Shown: positions 26,711 to 36,423, counted from the first letter of the stretch. The stretch: 64,000 nucleotides of DNA from Betaproteobacteria bacterium (GCA_013298145.1 JAAFJO010000008.1:1-64000); one strand, 5' to 3'. Numbers and translations are program-made. The notes: generated by a model not told the origin, from the letters alone.

Positions 26711-26737
26711 AAAAAGGCGCGAAATTTGCGCCTTTTT
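26711..26737 (-). terminator. Intrinsic terminator between hpf and ptsN
   Basis: GGCGC (26716-26720) pairs with GCGCC (26728-26732) around GAAATTT, with an A-run on the left and T-run on the right, so it can act on either strand. On the minus strand it terminates the rpoN-hpf transcript before ptsN. Confidence 0.8.
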
Positions 26738-26763
26738 CCGCTTGAGCCTAGGTAAACCCGGGG

Positions 26764-27090
26764 CTAGTTCAACTCGCTACGCTTTCGCTCAAAGCCCTCG
26801 CTCCGGTGAACTTGAAGTTTCTCTTTGTGGCGAACCACTTGACGATCCAGCCGATCTGCGAGTTGATCAATCGCAGCATAGAGGTTTTCGTCTTCACAAG
26901 CGGCGTGAATATCTCGCCCGCTCACATGCACATTCGCTTCCACTTTTTGTCGCAATTTCTCGACGGACATGACGACGTTGACGTCGATGACGTGATCGAA
27001 ATGTCGGTTCACACGATCAAGCTTCGAGGTAACGTAGCTGCGAAGCGAGTCGGTAACAGCAACATGGTGGCCGGTGATGTGCAAATTCAT
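26764..27090 (-). CDS. hpf: Ribosome hibernation promoting factor (short HPF)
   Basis: 108-residue HPF/YfiA family protein that binds the 30S decoding region and promotes 100S dimers in stationary phase. MNLHITGHHVAVTDSL, VDVNVVMSVEKLRQKVEANVHV and the late AIDQLADRLDRQVVRHKEKL are the family pattern. No long C-terminal domain. It follows rpoN by 86 bp, the standard rpoN-hpf order, and is followed by an intrinsic terminator. Confidence 0.95.
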   Translation of the reverse strand: MNLHITGHHVAVTDSLRSYVTSKLDRVNRHFDHVIDVNVVMSVEKLRQKVEANVHVSGRDIHAACEDENLYAAIDQLADRLDRQVVRHKEKLQVHRSEGFERKRSELN

Positions 27091-27176
27091 TTAAACAACC
27101 TCTCTCTATTCGGTCGAGAAGAAAAATCACGTGACGTCAATGCAAATTACGAGAACAACCAGCATTCGGAAGGCAA

Positions 27177-28766
27177 TCAACGCTTACGCAAGTTGACTGG
27201 ATCGAGACCTTGTTGTTCCCGATATTTCGCAACTGTCCGTCGCGCAACGATAATGCCCTGCTCGCCGAGTAATTCGGCGATTCGGCTATCGGAAAGTGGA
27301 TTGGCTGTGTCCTCCTCTGAAATCAACGTCTTGATCATGGCGCGAATTGCTGTTGACGAGGCAGCGCCGCCCGCATCGGTCGCCACGTGGCTGCCGAAGA
27401 AGTATTTAAATTCGAAAGTGCCGCGCACCGAGGTGAGATATTTCTGCGTGGTAACGCGAGAGACCGTCGATTCGTGGAGCCCGAGCGCATCGGCGACTTC
27501 TCGCAACACGAGCGGCCGCATCGCGACAGGTCCGTGATCAAAAAACGCTTGTTGTCTTTCCACAATTTCGCTGGCAACTCGAAGAATCGTATCGAAACGC
27601 TGAGCCACATTCTTAACCAACCATCGCGCTTCTTGCAACTGGTTTGACAAAGGGGTTGCCCGCCCTTCTTTCTGGCGCTGCAACATATCTGCGTAGACCT
27701 GGTTCACCACCAGCCTGGGCACAACACTACCATTGAGTTCCGCCACCCAACGAGTCTTGTGGCGGCGCACAATAATGTCTGGCACGAGTTGGGATGCAGC
27801 GACATCCGCGAACGCCGCACCTGGCCTCGGGTTAAGCGATTGAACGACAGTGATTGCCCTACGGACCAATACCTCGCTCGCGCCAAAGATTTTGCGTATA
27901 CGAACGTAGTCGCGTTGCGACAACAGATCGAAATGATCTCGTACGATACGAAAAGCGAGCTGACTCTCCTCGCAAGCTCGCAAGTCCTGTAGCTGAATCA
28001 GGAGGCACTCCCGCAAATCGCGGGCGCCAACGCCGGTCGGTTCGAGACTCTGTAGCAGCGACAGGGCGTATTGCCAGTCCTCTATGATGGATTCAACAGG
28101 CAGGCCGGCCAACCGAGCGGTCTCTTCGCAAGAGATATCCAAGAACCCGTCGTCGTTGAGCGATTCAATCAACACCTGAATGAGCGCAACGATCGTTTCT
28201 CCCTCGCGCAAGAGAGGTACTTGCTGAAGCAAAAACTCGCGCAAGCCAAGCGCGCGGCTTTGCTGCCATTCACCTGAATCGTCGCCGTCAGCTGCAGCGC
28301 CACTACCCCATTCTTCAAAGTCAAGTGTCGACTCGGTGGCAGATTCGTCCGCGTCGGCAGACACGGCGGCGGCCTCCGGTGAAGCTACTTCTTGAGAGGT
28401 GTCTGCTGACTCGCTTGGCGCGAGTTCGCGATCAAAGGGCGTTGCCTCCGCATTCGCTTCCAGCGCGGTAAGCCCGAGCTCGCCACCTTGAGCGGCCTCA
28501 CTCGTCGCGCTATCGAGCATGCCGCGCTCGTCACTGTCTAGCGCTGTCGAAAGAGACTGAGCCACTTCCAGATCAACCAGCGCGTCAATACTCACTTCGG
28601 GCGAATCGTCGCTATCTTCGAGTTCCAACAGCGGATTCTCAGCCAGCGCAGTCGAGATTTCTTGTTGTAGCTCGAGTGTTGACAACTGCAGCAAGCGAAT
28701 TGACTGCTGGAGCTGTGGCGTCAGCGTTAGGTGCTGCGCGAGCTTGAGTTGAAGGCCTGTTTTCAC
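27177..28766 (-). CDS. rpoN: RNA polymerase sigma-54 factor
   Basis: Sigma-54, which recognises -24/-12 promoters and needs AAA+ activators. 529 residues: Gln/Leu-rich region I at the N-terminus (LAQHLTLTPQLQQSIRLLQ), acidic region II (about 45-165, somewhat long), core-binding region, helix-turn-helix (LGLHESTVSRVTTQKY near 430), and the RpoN box ARRTVAKYRE near 509-518. It lies downstream of lptB and upstream of hpf. Confidence 0.97.
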   Translation of the reverse strand: MKTGLQLKLAQHLTLTPQLQQSIRLLQLSTLELQQEISTALAENPLLELEDSDDSPEVSIDALVDLEVAQSLSTALDSDERGMLDSATSEAAQGGELGLTALEANAEATPFDRELAPSESADTSQEVASPEAAAVSADADESATESTLDFEEWGSGAAADGDDSGEWQQSRALGLREFLLQQVPLLREGETIVALIQVLIESLNDDGFLDISCEETARLAGLPVESIIEDWQYALSLLQSLEPTGVGARDLRECLLIQLQDLRACEESQLAFRIVRDHFDLLSQRDYVRIRKIFGASEVLVRRAITVVQSLNPRPGAAFADVAASQLVPDIIVRRHKTRWVAELNGSVVPRLVVNQVYADMLQRQKEGRATPLSNQLQEARWLVKNVAQRFDTILRVASEIVERQQAFFDHGPVAMRPLVLREVADALGLHESTVSRVTTQKYLTSVRGTFEFKYFFGSHVATDAGGAASSTAIRAMIKTLISEEDTANPLSDSRIAELLGEQGIIVARRTVAKYREQQGLDPVNLRKR

Positions 28767-28886
28767 AGCAAACCGCTTGAAGGCATTCGCTCAGCATTGC
28801 GTCGCGTACAACCCGGTTTGCGCGCAGAATCGGCACTCGCTCGGAGCGATGCGTCAGCGGCGGAACGTTGGCCAGGTTTGATCATC

Positions 28887-29609
28887 CTATAAACGGAAAT
28901 GCTCGCCGAGATAGACCTTGCGCACCGATTCATTGCCGATAATGGATTCGGGTGAGCCGTCGGCGAGCACACGGCCTTCGCTGATGATGTATGCGCGATC
29001 ACAGATGCCAAGCGTTTCGCGAACATTGTGATCCGTAATCAAGACGCCTATGCCGCGTTCGCGCAGAAAGCGAACAATTCGTTGAATCTCGATCACTGCG
29101 ATTGGATCAACGCCCGCAAAGGGTTCGTCCAACAAAATGAAGCGAGGCCGGGATGCCAATGCGCGGGCGATTTCAAGTCGTCGGCGCTCACCGCCTGAAA
29201 GCGCGACCGCTGGCGTGTCCTTGAGATGCGCGATTGATAAGTCCTCAAGAAGCGCCAGCAACTCGTCATCGATGACCGCCTCGTCACGCTGTCGCAGCTC
29301 GAGAATAGCCCGTACGTTTTCACCAGCGGTAAGCTTGCGAAAAATCGACGCTTCTTGTGGTAAGTAAGAGAGCCCGCGCCGAGCGCGTTCATGGATCGGC
29401 AAGTGCGTGAGCTCCGCGTCGTCAACGCGGATAATGCCACCATCAGCGGCGACCAGCCCCACAATCATGTAGAAACAGGTTGTCTTTCCAGCACCATTGG
29501 GGCCAAGCAGGCCAACCACTTCGCCGCTGGCGACATTGACCGAAACGTCGTGAACGACGGTTCGCGATTTGTAGCGCTTCTTAAGCGCAACGGCTGAAAG
29601 CTGGCTCAT
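28887..29609 (-). CDS. lptB: LPS export ABC transporter ATPase LptB
   Basis: ATPase that powers LPS extraction by LptFG. Walker [10 protein letters not shown] near 39-47, signature [15 protein letters not shown], and Walker [14 protein letters not shown] are all present. I start at ATG 29609 ([13 protein letters not shown]), giving 240 residues. The frame extends to 29933, but that region lies inside lptA and is not LptB-like. The start overlaps the lptA end by 29 bases. Confidence 0.96.
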   Translation of the reverse strand: MSQLSAVALKKRYKSRTVVHDVSVNVASGEVVGLLGPNGAGKTTCFYMIVGLVAADGGIIRVDDAELTHLPIHERARRGLSYLPQEASIFRKLTAGENVRAILELRQRDEAVIDDELLALLEDLSIAHLKDTPAVALSGGERRRLEIARALASRPRFILLDEPFAGVDPIAVIEIQRIVRFLRERGIGVLITDHNVRETLGICDRAYIISEGRVLADGSPESIIGNESVRKVYLGEHFRL

Positions 29610-30291
29610 TGCGTTTCGGCGGATTGGGTTGAACAACGCGTGGGGCACTACGCGGGGCTGGCGGGGCTGGCATTGCGGTCGTGCTCGGAGTGGTCTCTGC
29701 GCTTGTTGCTGGCGGGGCTGCTGGCTTTTCGTCACGCTCGCGCGGCTGCAGCACAAAGGTGACACCTTTTCCGGCTGCCTTCCGATCTTTGCTATCGCGT
29801 GCCTCGAACGTATTCGCTTGCGTGTTGTAAACGATATAGCTTGCGCGCGTCTCGTCATCACCAACGAAAAGAATCGCGTTACCGTACAGTTCGACGATAC
29901 CGCGTGCGCTGTCGTATTCCACACGCTCGGCAACGCCCTGCGCCCAATTGCCCTGATCCGTGCGTTGACGGAAACATACGGGCTTGGCGGTTAGCACCGC
30001 AAAGTATTGCTCGTCCTCAGTGGTGCGAATATCGGCGCGGTCGGCCGTGATTTTCAGCGTACCTTGCTTCACGGTAACGTTACGGCTCAACTTGTAGACG
30101 CCTTTGCCTTGGTCGCCTTCAAAATCGATACTGTTGATATTGACTTTCTGGGTTCGATCTGCCCGTTCAGCAAAGGCTGCGGGGGCAAAGACTGCGGCGG
30201 CAACTGCCGACGCAACGACACCGCCAACAATCTTGCGCGTCACGGCAGCGCAAGAAGTAGAAGTCGGAATTGAGATTGGTTCTAGCTTCAT
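29581..30291 (-). CDS. lptA: LPS transport periplasmic protein LptA
   Basis: Periplasmic bridge protein carrying LPS between LptC and LptDE. Signal peptide about 1-41 (ending AFAERAD), then the OstA-type beta-jellyroll ([21 protein letters not shown] to about 150, with [17 protein letters not shown]). The C-terminal tail of about 50 residues is Pro/Ala-rich and likely disordered. Its ATG overlaps the lptC stop by 4 bases. Confidence 0.92.
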   Translation of the reverse strand: MKLEPISIPTSTSCAAVTRKIVGGVVASAVAAAVFAPAAFAERADRTQKVNINSIDFEGDQGKGVYKLSRNVTVKQGTLKITADRADIRTTEDEQYFAVLTAKPVCFRQRTDQGNWAQGVAERVEYDSARGIVELYGNAILFVGDDETRASYIVYNTQANTFEARDSKDRKAAGKGVTFVLQPRERDEKPAAPPATSAETTPSTTAMPAPPAPRSAPRVVQPNPPKRNEPAFSRCA

Positions 30292-30905
30292 TTTTTCTCC
30301 CTAGGGCTTAGCTCAAGCGTGAAACCCTGAGATGTTTTCCCAGTTTGGTTTTCGGCATCAATTTCAATGCCTTTGGTGACCACGACGCGGTCGCCGCTGA
30401 CAGTCCGTGTGGTGTCGTTGGTAACGGCACGCTGCGTCTCAGGGAACACGGTCAAGGTTTCACTTTCGTAGCGAATCGGATCACGTCCTTCAAACGCGCC
30501 CTGCACTGCGATGACCTGACCGCTGAAATTCGCCTGTTCAAGGCCCCGCTTTTTCGGGTCGTTCAACAACACGCCCTGCGCCGCAATTACTTCCATCGTA
30601 GGCTTACCAGCAAGCGTACTGCTGTAACGAGGTGCCTCGATCTCGGTGCGATTGTCGCTTGGATAGTGTGTCGCCTTGATACCTCGTACTGTTTGATCAA
30701 CGCGACCCGATGCGCTCGTTTTATCAATCACGAAGCGTTCCATGAAATGATCCGGCGCTGATTTTGTGGGTTTGTTTCGCGCGGCTGCGTCCGCACTCAC
30801 ACGCGCATCAAGCCAGTACGTAAGCGCGGCGAACATCGCGACTGCAGCCAGCGGGAAAAACATCGTAAGGCGATCTTGTCGCCTCCGCATGGTGAGCAAG
30901 CTCAT
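30288..30905 (-). CDS. lptC: LPS export protein LptC
   Basis: Bitopic inner-membrane protein that receives LPS from LptBFG and passes it to LptA. 205 residues with one TM near 14-33 and a periplasmic beta-jellyroll (IKATHYPSDNRTEIEAPRY, MEVIAAQGVLLNDPK). Four-base overlaps join it to kdsC upstream and lptA downstream, an unbroken coupled operon. Confidence 0.92.
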   Translation of the reverse strand: MSLLTMRRRQDRLTMFFPLAAVAMFAALTYWLDARVSADAAARNKPTKSAPDHFMERFVIDKTSASGRVDQTVRGIKATHYPSDNRTEIEAPRYSSTLAGKPTMEVIAAQGVLLNDPKKRGLEQANFSGQVIAVQGAFEGRDPIRYESETLTVFPETQRAVTNDTTRTVSGDRVVVTKGIEIDAENQTGKTSQGFTLELSPREKK

Positions 30906-31438
30906 TGCCCCTCCTCGTGCATGTAGCGTGTAAGTAGTGGCATGAGCTGACCCTGAGCACTTAGCACCGCCTCAATGGCTTCGCGCACAGCCCCATCGCC
31001 ACCTCGCCGAGTTAGACACCATTGCGCTTGTACTTTGACCGCCTCGGCGGCGTTCGCCACAGCAATAGCGAGACCCGCGCGCGACATCGCGGGCAGATCC
31101 AGCCAATCGTCACCGATATAGGCGACCGCATCGAGTGGTAAATCAAAGCGCGAGGCGAGTGCTGTGAGCGCTTGCCCCTTTTTTCGCTGACCTGTTTCGA
31201 GGTGAACGCCCAACTCTTGGGCTCGCCGCACGACGGCGGGGCCGCCCCGCGCCGTTAAAAACGCAATGTGCCAGCCCGCTTGCTGCGCGAGTTTGATGCC
31301 AAATCCGTCTGCCACAGAAAACGTTTTGATTTCACCCACGTCGGTGTAGTGAAGCGCGCCCTCAGTAAGCACGCCATCGACATCACACACCAGTGCGCGC
31401 ACCCGTTGCATGCGCTGTTCGAGCGTCGGCGAAGACAT
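30902..31438 (-). CDS. kdsC: 3-deoxy-D-manno-octulosonate 8-phosphate phosphatase
   Basis: HAD-family phosphatase that makes Kdo for LPS core. 178 residues with the HAD nucleophile motif VCDVDGVLTEG near 17-27, the Thr motif FLTARGG near 59-65, and the metal motif YIGDDWLDLPAM near 107-118. No cap domain, as in KdsC. It lies 3 bp downstream of kdsD and overlaps lptC by 4 bases. Confidence 0.96.
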   Translation of the reverse strand: MSSPTLEQRMQRVRALVCDVDGVLTEGALHYTDVGEIKTFSVADGFGIKLAQQAGWHIAFLTARGGPAVVRRAQELGVHLETGQRKKGQALTALASRFDLPLDAVAYIGDDWLDLPAMSRAGLAIAVANAAEAVKVQAQWCLTRRGGDGAVREAIEAVLSAQGQLMPLLTRYMHEEGQ

Positions 31439-31441
31439 CGG

Positions 31442-32425
31442 CTACACCACCTTCGCGCGGAGCAGGTCGTGCATGTGAAGCGCGCCCACAACCACCCGAT
31501 CTGGCGTTAAAACGACGAGCTGGGTTTTCCGCTTCTCCTCCAGTAATGACACCGCGTCGACAGCCAATTCGTCGGGGCCGATAGACACGGGCGTGCGCGT
31601 CATGAAGTCAGCCACTTTCGCAGTCGCAAAGTTGCTCACTTTTGGGAGCGTACGGCGCAAATCGCCGTCGGTATAAATGCCAGCGAGCGTGCCATCCGCG
31701 TTGAGCACCGCTGTCATGCCCATTCCCTTACCGGTAATTTCAAAGAGCGCTTGCTCGAGTGTCGCCTGAAGCGGCACCGCAGGAATCGCAGCGCCTGTGC
31801 GCATCACGTCGCGCACATGAGTGATGAGCTTTCGCCCCAACGAGCCGCCTGGATGCGAGCGCGCGAAATCCTCTGCAGTAAAACCGCGCGCTTCAAGTAA
31901 CGCCATGGCAAGCGCATCGCCCAGCGCCATTGCCGCCGCAGTGCTGGCGGTCGGAGCCAATCCTAACGGACACGCCTCTTCGTTTACTTTCGCATCAAGG
32001 GCAACGTCGGCTTCCTTGGCGAGCGTGGAATTTTCGTTACCGGTGATTGCAATGAGTTTCGCGCCGACCCGCTTGATGGGCGTCAGCAGCAAATTCACCT
32101 CGGCCACTTCACCAGAGTTTGAAAGCGCAATCACCACGTCGTCGGCGGAAATCATGCCTAAATCACCGTGGCTTGCTTCAGCGGGATGCACGAAGAAGGC
32201 AGGCGTTCCGGTGGAGGCAAGCGTGGCTGCCAGCTTGCGACCGACATGGCCGGATTTGCCAATTCCAGTGACAACGACGCGGCCTTTTGCGGCTAACAAA
32301 GTCGCTATCGCAGAAACGAACGCATCGCCAACACGCGTCTCGAGCGCGGCGACGGCAGCGGCCTCGGTGGCGAGTACCGTGCGCGCGCGTCGCAGAACAG
32401 CAACAGAATCAACTGCAAAATTCAT
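31442..32425 (-). CDS. kdsD: D-arabinose 5-phosphate isomerase
   Basis: Isomerises ribulose 5-phosphate to arabinose 5-phosphate, the first step of Kdo synthesis. SIS domain at about 35-175 (VVVTGIGKSGHVGRKLAATLASTGTP) and two CBS domains at about 200-325. I use ATG 32425 (MNFAVDSVAVL), giving 327 residues; the frame runs 18 codons further up but without conserved residues. First gene of the kdsD-kdsC-lptC-lptA-lptB string. Confidence 0.95.
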   Translation of the reverse strand: MNFAVDSVAVLRRARTVLATEAAAVAALETRVGDAFVSAIATLLAAKGRVVVTGIGKSGHVGRKLAATLASTGTPAFFVHPAEASHGDLGMISADDVVIALSNSGEVAEVNLLLTPIKRVGAKLIAITGNENSTLAKEADVALDAKVNEEACPLGLAPTASTAAAMALGDALAMALLEARGFTAEDFARSHPGGSLGRKLITHVRDVMRTGAAIPAVPLQATLEQALFEITGKGMGMTAVLNADGTLAGIYTDGDLRRTLPKVSNFATAKVADFMTRTPVSIGPDELAVDAVSLLEEKRKTQLVVLTPDRVVVGALHMHDLLRAKVV

Positions 32426-32479
32426 GCAAGCCAGTATAGCGATTGCGTTGCCAGTTAGCACCGATCCAACACGGGCCAT

Positions 32480-32672
32480 TCACGCTTCAAATTTTTCTGT
32501 TAACCCCCTACTTTAAAAGACGTACAGCTACAAAACTTTGTTTTTGACTTTTCCTAAAAAACGTTTCCCGCCCAGCTAAATTGTCTTTTATTACGGTGTG
32601 CTTTATTGAACTCGCTCGGAGGGGACACTGATCCACGGTCGCCTAGCTGGCAGGCCCGTGATGCTGGCGCCG
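32480..32672. other. AT-rich intergenic tract upstream of kdsD
   Basis: 193 bp between the kdsD frame and the OmpA/BON gene stop. About 32490-32600 is AT-rich with AGCTA twice (near 32527 and 32574) and runs of CCCC and AAAAA. No gene or intrinsic terminator seen. One of the set of similar tracts in this window. Confidence 0.5.
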
Positions 32673-33473
32673 CTATTCGATTGAAAGTTCCACCCGTCGG
32701 GCCTCGGTCAAGCTCCCGCCGCCCAACGTTTGCTGCGGTCTGCGCATGACGATTCGACCCTCTTCAATTCCAGCATCACGCAATTCATCGCGGACGCTCT
32801 TTGCGCGGTCTTTCGCGAGCAGCTCGTTCTGCGCTTTATCACCGCGCGAATCGTGAAACCCAGAAATCACGGCTTTTGCGTTGGGCGTTGCGTTCAGAAA
32901 CTCGACGATACGCGTGATCGATGTTCGCCCCTTTTGATCAATTTCAGTATTCGCGGTGAGGAAATAGATTTTTTCCGTTGCCGGCACGACTAAAGCGGCC
33001 ATGATCGGCTGCAGCGGCAGGGGAGGCGCCTTAACGAAGAGCTGGTTGTCGATCGCAACACCCGCGCCGTAAATCGAGCGTGCCCATTCGCTGCGCGCGT
33101 TCTTCTCTGCAACCGAGGCAACCTCGCCCGCGAGCACGACTGACGACGAAAAGTTTCGATCCACGGTGAGCCGATCCACCACATTGCCCGCGCCGTACTT
33201 TGCCGCTGCTGCTTCGATGATTCGTTTGTGCGAGGCGTCATCTTTCACCACGCCAGTCAGCGTGACGCGACCGTCCACATCCCAGGAGGCAACAGCGGTT
33301 GCCGCCGCAGCGTTCACCGCAGCGCTCGCCCCGCTACAGCAAGCGCTGGCGGCGAGGCCCCCGTATTTGATCCAGAACCCAATCACAGCGATCGCTAGAA
33401 CGAGCGCAATGATCAGATTCCAAAAATCGTAGGTGCGCCAATCCTCAGGCGAGCGTATAGAAAGTCGAGACAT
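32673..33473 (-). CDS. BON and OmpA-like domain membrane protein
   Basis: 266-residue protein with one N-terminal TM helix (about 18-36). A BON-like segment follows (VTLTGVVKDDASHKRIIEAAAAKYG, then a second, similar VVLAGEVASVAEKNA unit). The C-terminal OmpA-like peptidoglycan-binding domain spans about 165-266 (AVISGFHDSRGDKAQNELLAKDRAKSVRDEL). Probably inner-membrane anchored with its C-domain bound to murein. The next gene, 26 bp downstream in coordinates but upstream in transcription, also has one TM, so the two may form a unit. Confidence 0.85.
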   Translation of the reverse strand: MSRLSIRSPEDWRTYDFWNLIIALVLAIAVIGFWIKYGGLAASACCSGASAAVNAAAATAVASWDVDGRVTLTGVVKDDASHKRIIEAAAAKYGAGNVVDRLTVDRNFSSSVVLAGEVASVAEKNARSEWARSIYGAGVAIDNQLFVKAPPLPLQPIMAALVVPATEKIYFLTANTEIDQKGRTSITRIVEFLNATPNAKAVISGFHDSRGDKAQNELLAKDRAKSVRDELRDAGIEEGRIVMRRPQQTLGGGSLTEARRVELSIE

Positions 33474-33499
33474 GTTTTTTCGCTCCTCTCTTCGTTCGC

Positions 33500-34018
33500 T
33501 TACGCGCTATTGCTTTTCAGCGATACGCCTGCGACAAGTTGATCCTGGAGCGCTTTCAATTTCTCCCATTCCCCATCGGCGCAAAGGCGTGATTGTTCGC
33601 ACCAACTCTCTGGGTTCGCGAGTTTGAAATTAGGCCCTGCTGCATCAAGAATCTTTGAGATGGCGGCAACATCCATACTCGCCAACTCAGTGAAGCGCTG
33701 CACGCCTGCCGCGTGGAGCACTTGATTGATCTTCGGACCGATGCCCTCGATGATCTCGAAGTTGTCGTAGCCATTTGCACTCTTCAGTCGAGTAAAACCG
33801 TATCCAGCAGCAGCGGCGGCGAGCGCATCCACACGTTGCGGCGTGGGTGCTCTGGGCTGCGCACTCAAAGGCACTGCAGAGGCCGGCGCGCTTGTGCCAT
33901 CAGCGCCGCCGCCTCGCCGAAAGAACTTGTCAAACAACCAGCTCAGTAACCAGCCCAGAAACACACCAAGCAATAACCAGCCGAAACAACACCACATCAT
34001 CCATTCCCCAAAAAACAT
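33500..34018 (-). CDS. Membrane-anchored helix-hairpin-helix protein
   Basis: 172-residue protein with an N-terminal TM helix (about 3-28), a Gly/Ala/Pro-rich linker and a C-terminal helix-hairpin-helix-like domain (FEIIEGIGPKINQVLHAAGVQRFTELA, near 88-114). Similar small proteins often sit beside OmpA-like genes, as here. Function unknown; the HhH domain may be a protein-interaction module. Start ATG 34018 (MFFGEWMMW) preferred to 34051 because the TM then begins the protein. Likely co-transcribed with the BON/OmpA gene. Confidence 0.78.
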   Translation of the reverse strand: MFFGEWMMWCCFGWLLLGVFLGWLLSWLFDKFFRRGGGADGTSAPASAVPLSAQPRAPTPQRVDALAAAAAGYGFTRLKSANGYDNFEIIEGIGPKINQVLHAAGVQRFTELASMDVAAISKILDAAGPNFKLANPESWCEQSRLCADGEWEKLKALQDQLVAGVSLKSNSA

Positions 34019-34051
34019 CTGCAGAGATCGCGATGAATCGGCCAGTTGCAT

Positions 34052-34315
34052 GTCGCTTTGATCGCACTTGCATTGACCGTACGCTGCGCGCGGTGACGTC
34101 TTAGCCGAGCTACGCTCGCCGTTGAACCGCTAACGAAATGTGCGCGTGTTTTGGTGTTGTGGTGACAGATTTGTCGTGTTTTCGGAGCATTCCTAATAAA
34201 ACGCGCCTGCGCCACGTGTAAGACTCAACATGGACTAAATGTCCATAGCTTGCCGTACCGAAAACTAATATTTTCTTGCTTACCCCCTGATTGAACGGCA
34301 GCTAGACAAAATAAT
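34052..34315. other. Intergenic tract with small palindromes
   Basis: 264 bp upstream of the HhH gene and downstream of hemW. ATGGAC-TAAAT-GTCCAT forms a perfect 6-bp hairpin at 34230-34246, and an AT-rich stretch runs to 34320 with AGCTAG near 34300. No gene seen and no canonical terminator for hemW. Confidence 0.5.
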
Positions 34316-35500
34316 TTATAAAAAACGCTCGAGCGCTGTGTTCAAAAACTGCCGCCCGCGTGCCGTGGGTTTCACGCGCACGTGATCGCGCTCAATCAAG
34401 CCCCGCGATTCGCACTCATCAAGCGCGCGACTGACGAGTGACATCTTGAAACCAGTTCGCTCCTCGAAATCGCGAATTGCAAATCCATCGGTGAGCCGCA
34501 GCGCGTTCAACATGAATTCAAAGCCGACTTCGCTTCGCATGACAATGCGCCGGTCATGCACCGCGTTGCCGCTCAGTGCGCGTTGCATATATTCGCGCGG
34601 TTGCTTCACTCGCTCGGTACGAACGATGCTCGCAGCGCTCGCGGGCGTTCCTGGCATTGAGAGTTTTCCATGTGCGCCTGCACCAATGCCAACGTAGTCG
34701 CCAAACTTCCAATAGTTCAGGTTATGTTGACACTCGCGACCTGGTTTCGCGTAGCCAGAGGTTTCGTAGTGAACGTACCCCGCGGATTCAAGCATCGCTT
34801 CGACGCGCATTTGCATATCCGCCGCGAGATCGTGATCCGGGAGCGGCGGCGGCTTCTTTGCAAACACCGTGTTCGGCTCCATCGTCAATTGATAGAACGA
34901 TAAATGCGGCGTGTTGAACGAAAGCGCAGTTTCAACATCGTGTTCGCATTCGGCCATCGTTTGTGGGCCGCCTTTCGTGTGGCTCGCAGGCAGGGCAAAC
35001 ATCACATCGAGATTCACGTTGCCGATGGTTGAAAGGCCAATCTCAATGGCGCGCTTCGCCTCCGCCGAATCGTGCACACGGCCGAGCGCTTTCAAATGCG
35101 CGTCGTTAAAGCTTTGGATGCCGATGGAAAGACGATTGATGCCAATCGACTTGTAATTTGCGAATTTCTGCGATTCGAAGGTGCCAGGATTTGCCTCTAA
35201 GGTGATCTCGGCTTGCGGAGAAAGCCTGGTGCGCGCGCGAACGCCCGCGATGATTTCGCCAATCGCGTCTGCGGAAAACAGACTCGGCGTTCCGCCCCCG
35301 AAGAACACGGTGTGAATCGTGCGACCCCAAAAATTCGGAAGCTCCGACTCAAGATCGCTCATCAACGCGTTGGTGTATTCGCGCTCTTGCACCGAACCTT
35401 CATGCGAATTGAAATCGCAGTATGGACACTTACGAATACACCACGGAATGTGGATGTATAGCGAGAGCGGTGGGAGAGAGGTGAATTGGGGGGAGAGCAC
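34316..35500 (-). CDS. hemW: Heme chaperone HemW (radical SAM)
   Basis: Radical SAM protein once annotated as oxygen-independent coproporphyrinogen oxidase, now known as a heme chaperone. The 4Fe-4S motif is CIRKCPYC at 21-28, preceded by YIHIPW. FFGGGTPSLFS, EANPGTFE and INRLSIGIQSF follow. The C-terminal HemN domain spans about 310-385. Start is GTG at 35500. 394 residues, normal. Upstream lies a 255-bp nested inverted repeat. Confidence 0.92.
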   Translation of the reverse strand: MLSPQFTSLPPLSLYIHIPWCIRKCPYCDFNSHEGSVQEREYTNALMSDLESELPNFWGRTIHTVFFGGGTPSLFSADAIGEIIAGVRARTRLSPQAEITLEANPGTFESQKFANYKSIGINRLSIGIQSFNDAHLKALGRVHDSAEAKRAIEIGLSTIGNVNLDVMFALPASHTKGGPQTMAECEHDVETALSFNTPHLSFYQLTMEPNTVFAKKPPPLPDHDLAADMQMRVEAMLESAGYVHYETSGYAKPGRECQHNLNYWKFGDYVGIGAGAHGKLSMPGTPASAASIVRTERVKQPREYMQRALSGNAVHDRRIVMRSEVGFEFMLNALRLTDGFAIRDFEERTGFKMSLVSRALDECESRGLIERDHVRVKPTARGRQFLNTALERFL

Positions 35501-35518
35501 TCGGGTACCGTACTAATG

Positions 35519-35773
35519 TTTGACGCAGATTAACGCGGATTTCACGCAGATTAGCGCTGATTGTTTTTTGCCACAGATTTACACAGATGAACACAGATTA
35601 TGTTTCGCGCCCATTTCGCTTGTAGGCGCGGGCTTGACCGCGCTCGCTCGCCGAAAGCGCGGTCGAGCCCGCGCCTACAAGTGCTCCGGTTTAAAAAGCG
35701 AAACGCCGTGCGCAATTTAATCTGCGTTCATCTGTATAAATCTGTGGCAAAAATCCGGGTGAATCTGCGTCAA
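35519..35773. repeat. Nested inverted repeat (outer CAGATT arms, inner REP-like hairpin)
   Basis: Outer arms 35520-35600 and 35718-35773 are inverted copies starting TTGACGCAGATT and containing GCCACAGATTTA and ACAGATGAAC; the left arm carries one extra unit. Inside them 35619-35644 and 35656-35681 are 26-bp inverted arms with one mismatch (GTAGGCGCGGGCT core) around an 11-nt loop. It fills the gap between hemW and yceH. No ORF. Confidence 0.92.
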
Positions 35774-35781
35774 AAAATACC

Positions 35782-36423
35782 TCATCCGCCCAACTGAACC
35801 CGCAACGCCGCAAGTGTTTCCTCTAGCTCTGCGACCTTCGCCTCCAACGCCGTGACGCGTTCCGCGAGTTGCGCCTCGCGCTCAACTTTGGAAGGCGGCA
35901 ACGAGACGGCGCTCGCCTCGGGAATCTCCCCGCCGAAAAGCATGTGCTGCCACTTCGCAGCCCGTGCACCCGCTTCGCGCGGCAATTGCACCACGAGCGG
36001 TGGCGTCAGCTCGCTCATCGATTTCAGCGTGTTTTCCACTGCCTGCAAGTCTGCAAACTCATGCATCCGCTCGGCGCGTGAACGCAATTCGCCCGGCATC
36101 TGCGCACCGCGCAACATCAACTCACACAGCAGCGCCGTTTCCGCCCGCTGCAAACCAAGCCGCTCCGCAAACGTTTCCGAATACTTCGGCACCCGCGTAG
36201 CAGCACCTGTGTAAAGACTTGTGAAACCGCGTTCGCGCAAACGCTCCACCGCGCTTGCAACTTCGCCCTCGGACAACGACGTCACTGGTGCGCGATTGTT
36301 CGATTGGTTACAGCCGTTGACGAGCGAATTGATCGTCATCGGATAGACGTCGGGCACCGTGATTCGCTTCTCGATCAAGGTGCCAATGACGCGAGCTTCG
36401 ATGGGGTCTAAAACGGATTGCAT
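35782..36423 (-). CDS. YceH family (DUF480) protein
   Basis: 213-residue protein of the DUF480/YceH family: two tandem winged-helix domains (about 5-85 and 90-165) and a C-terminal coiled coil ([22 protein letters not shown]). The N-terminal [24 protein letters not shown] and NGCNQSNNR motif are diagnostic. Function is not established. Flanked on both sides by REP-like repeats (35519-35773 and 36435-36573). Confidence 0.93.

Noticed and set aside
29610..29933. N-terminal extension of lptB
   Set aside because: Lies in another frame of lptA and has no LptB-like residues; ATG 29609 gives the standard N-terminus.
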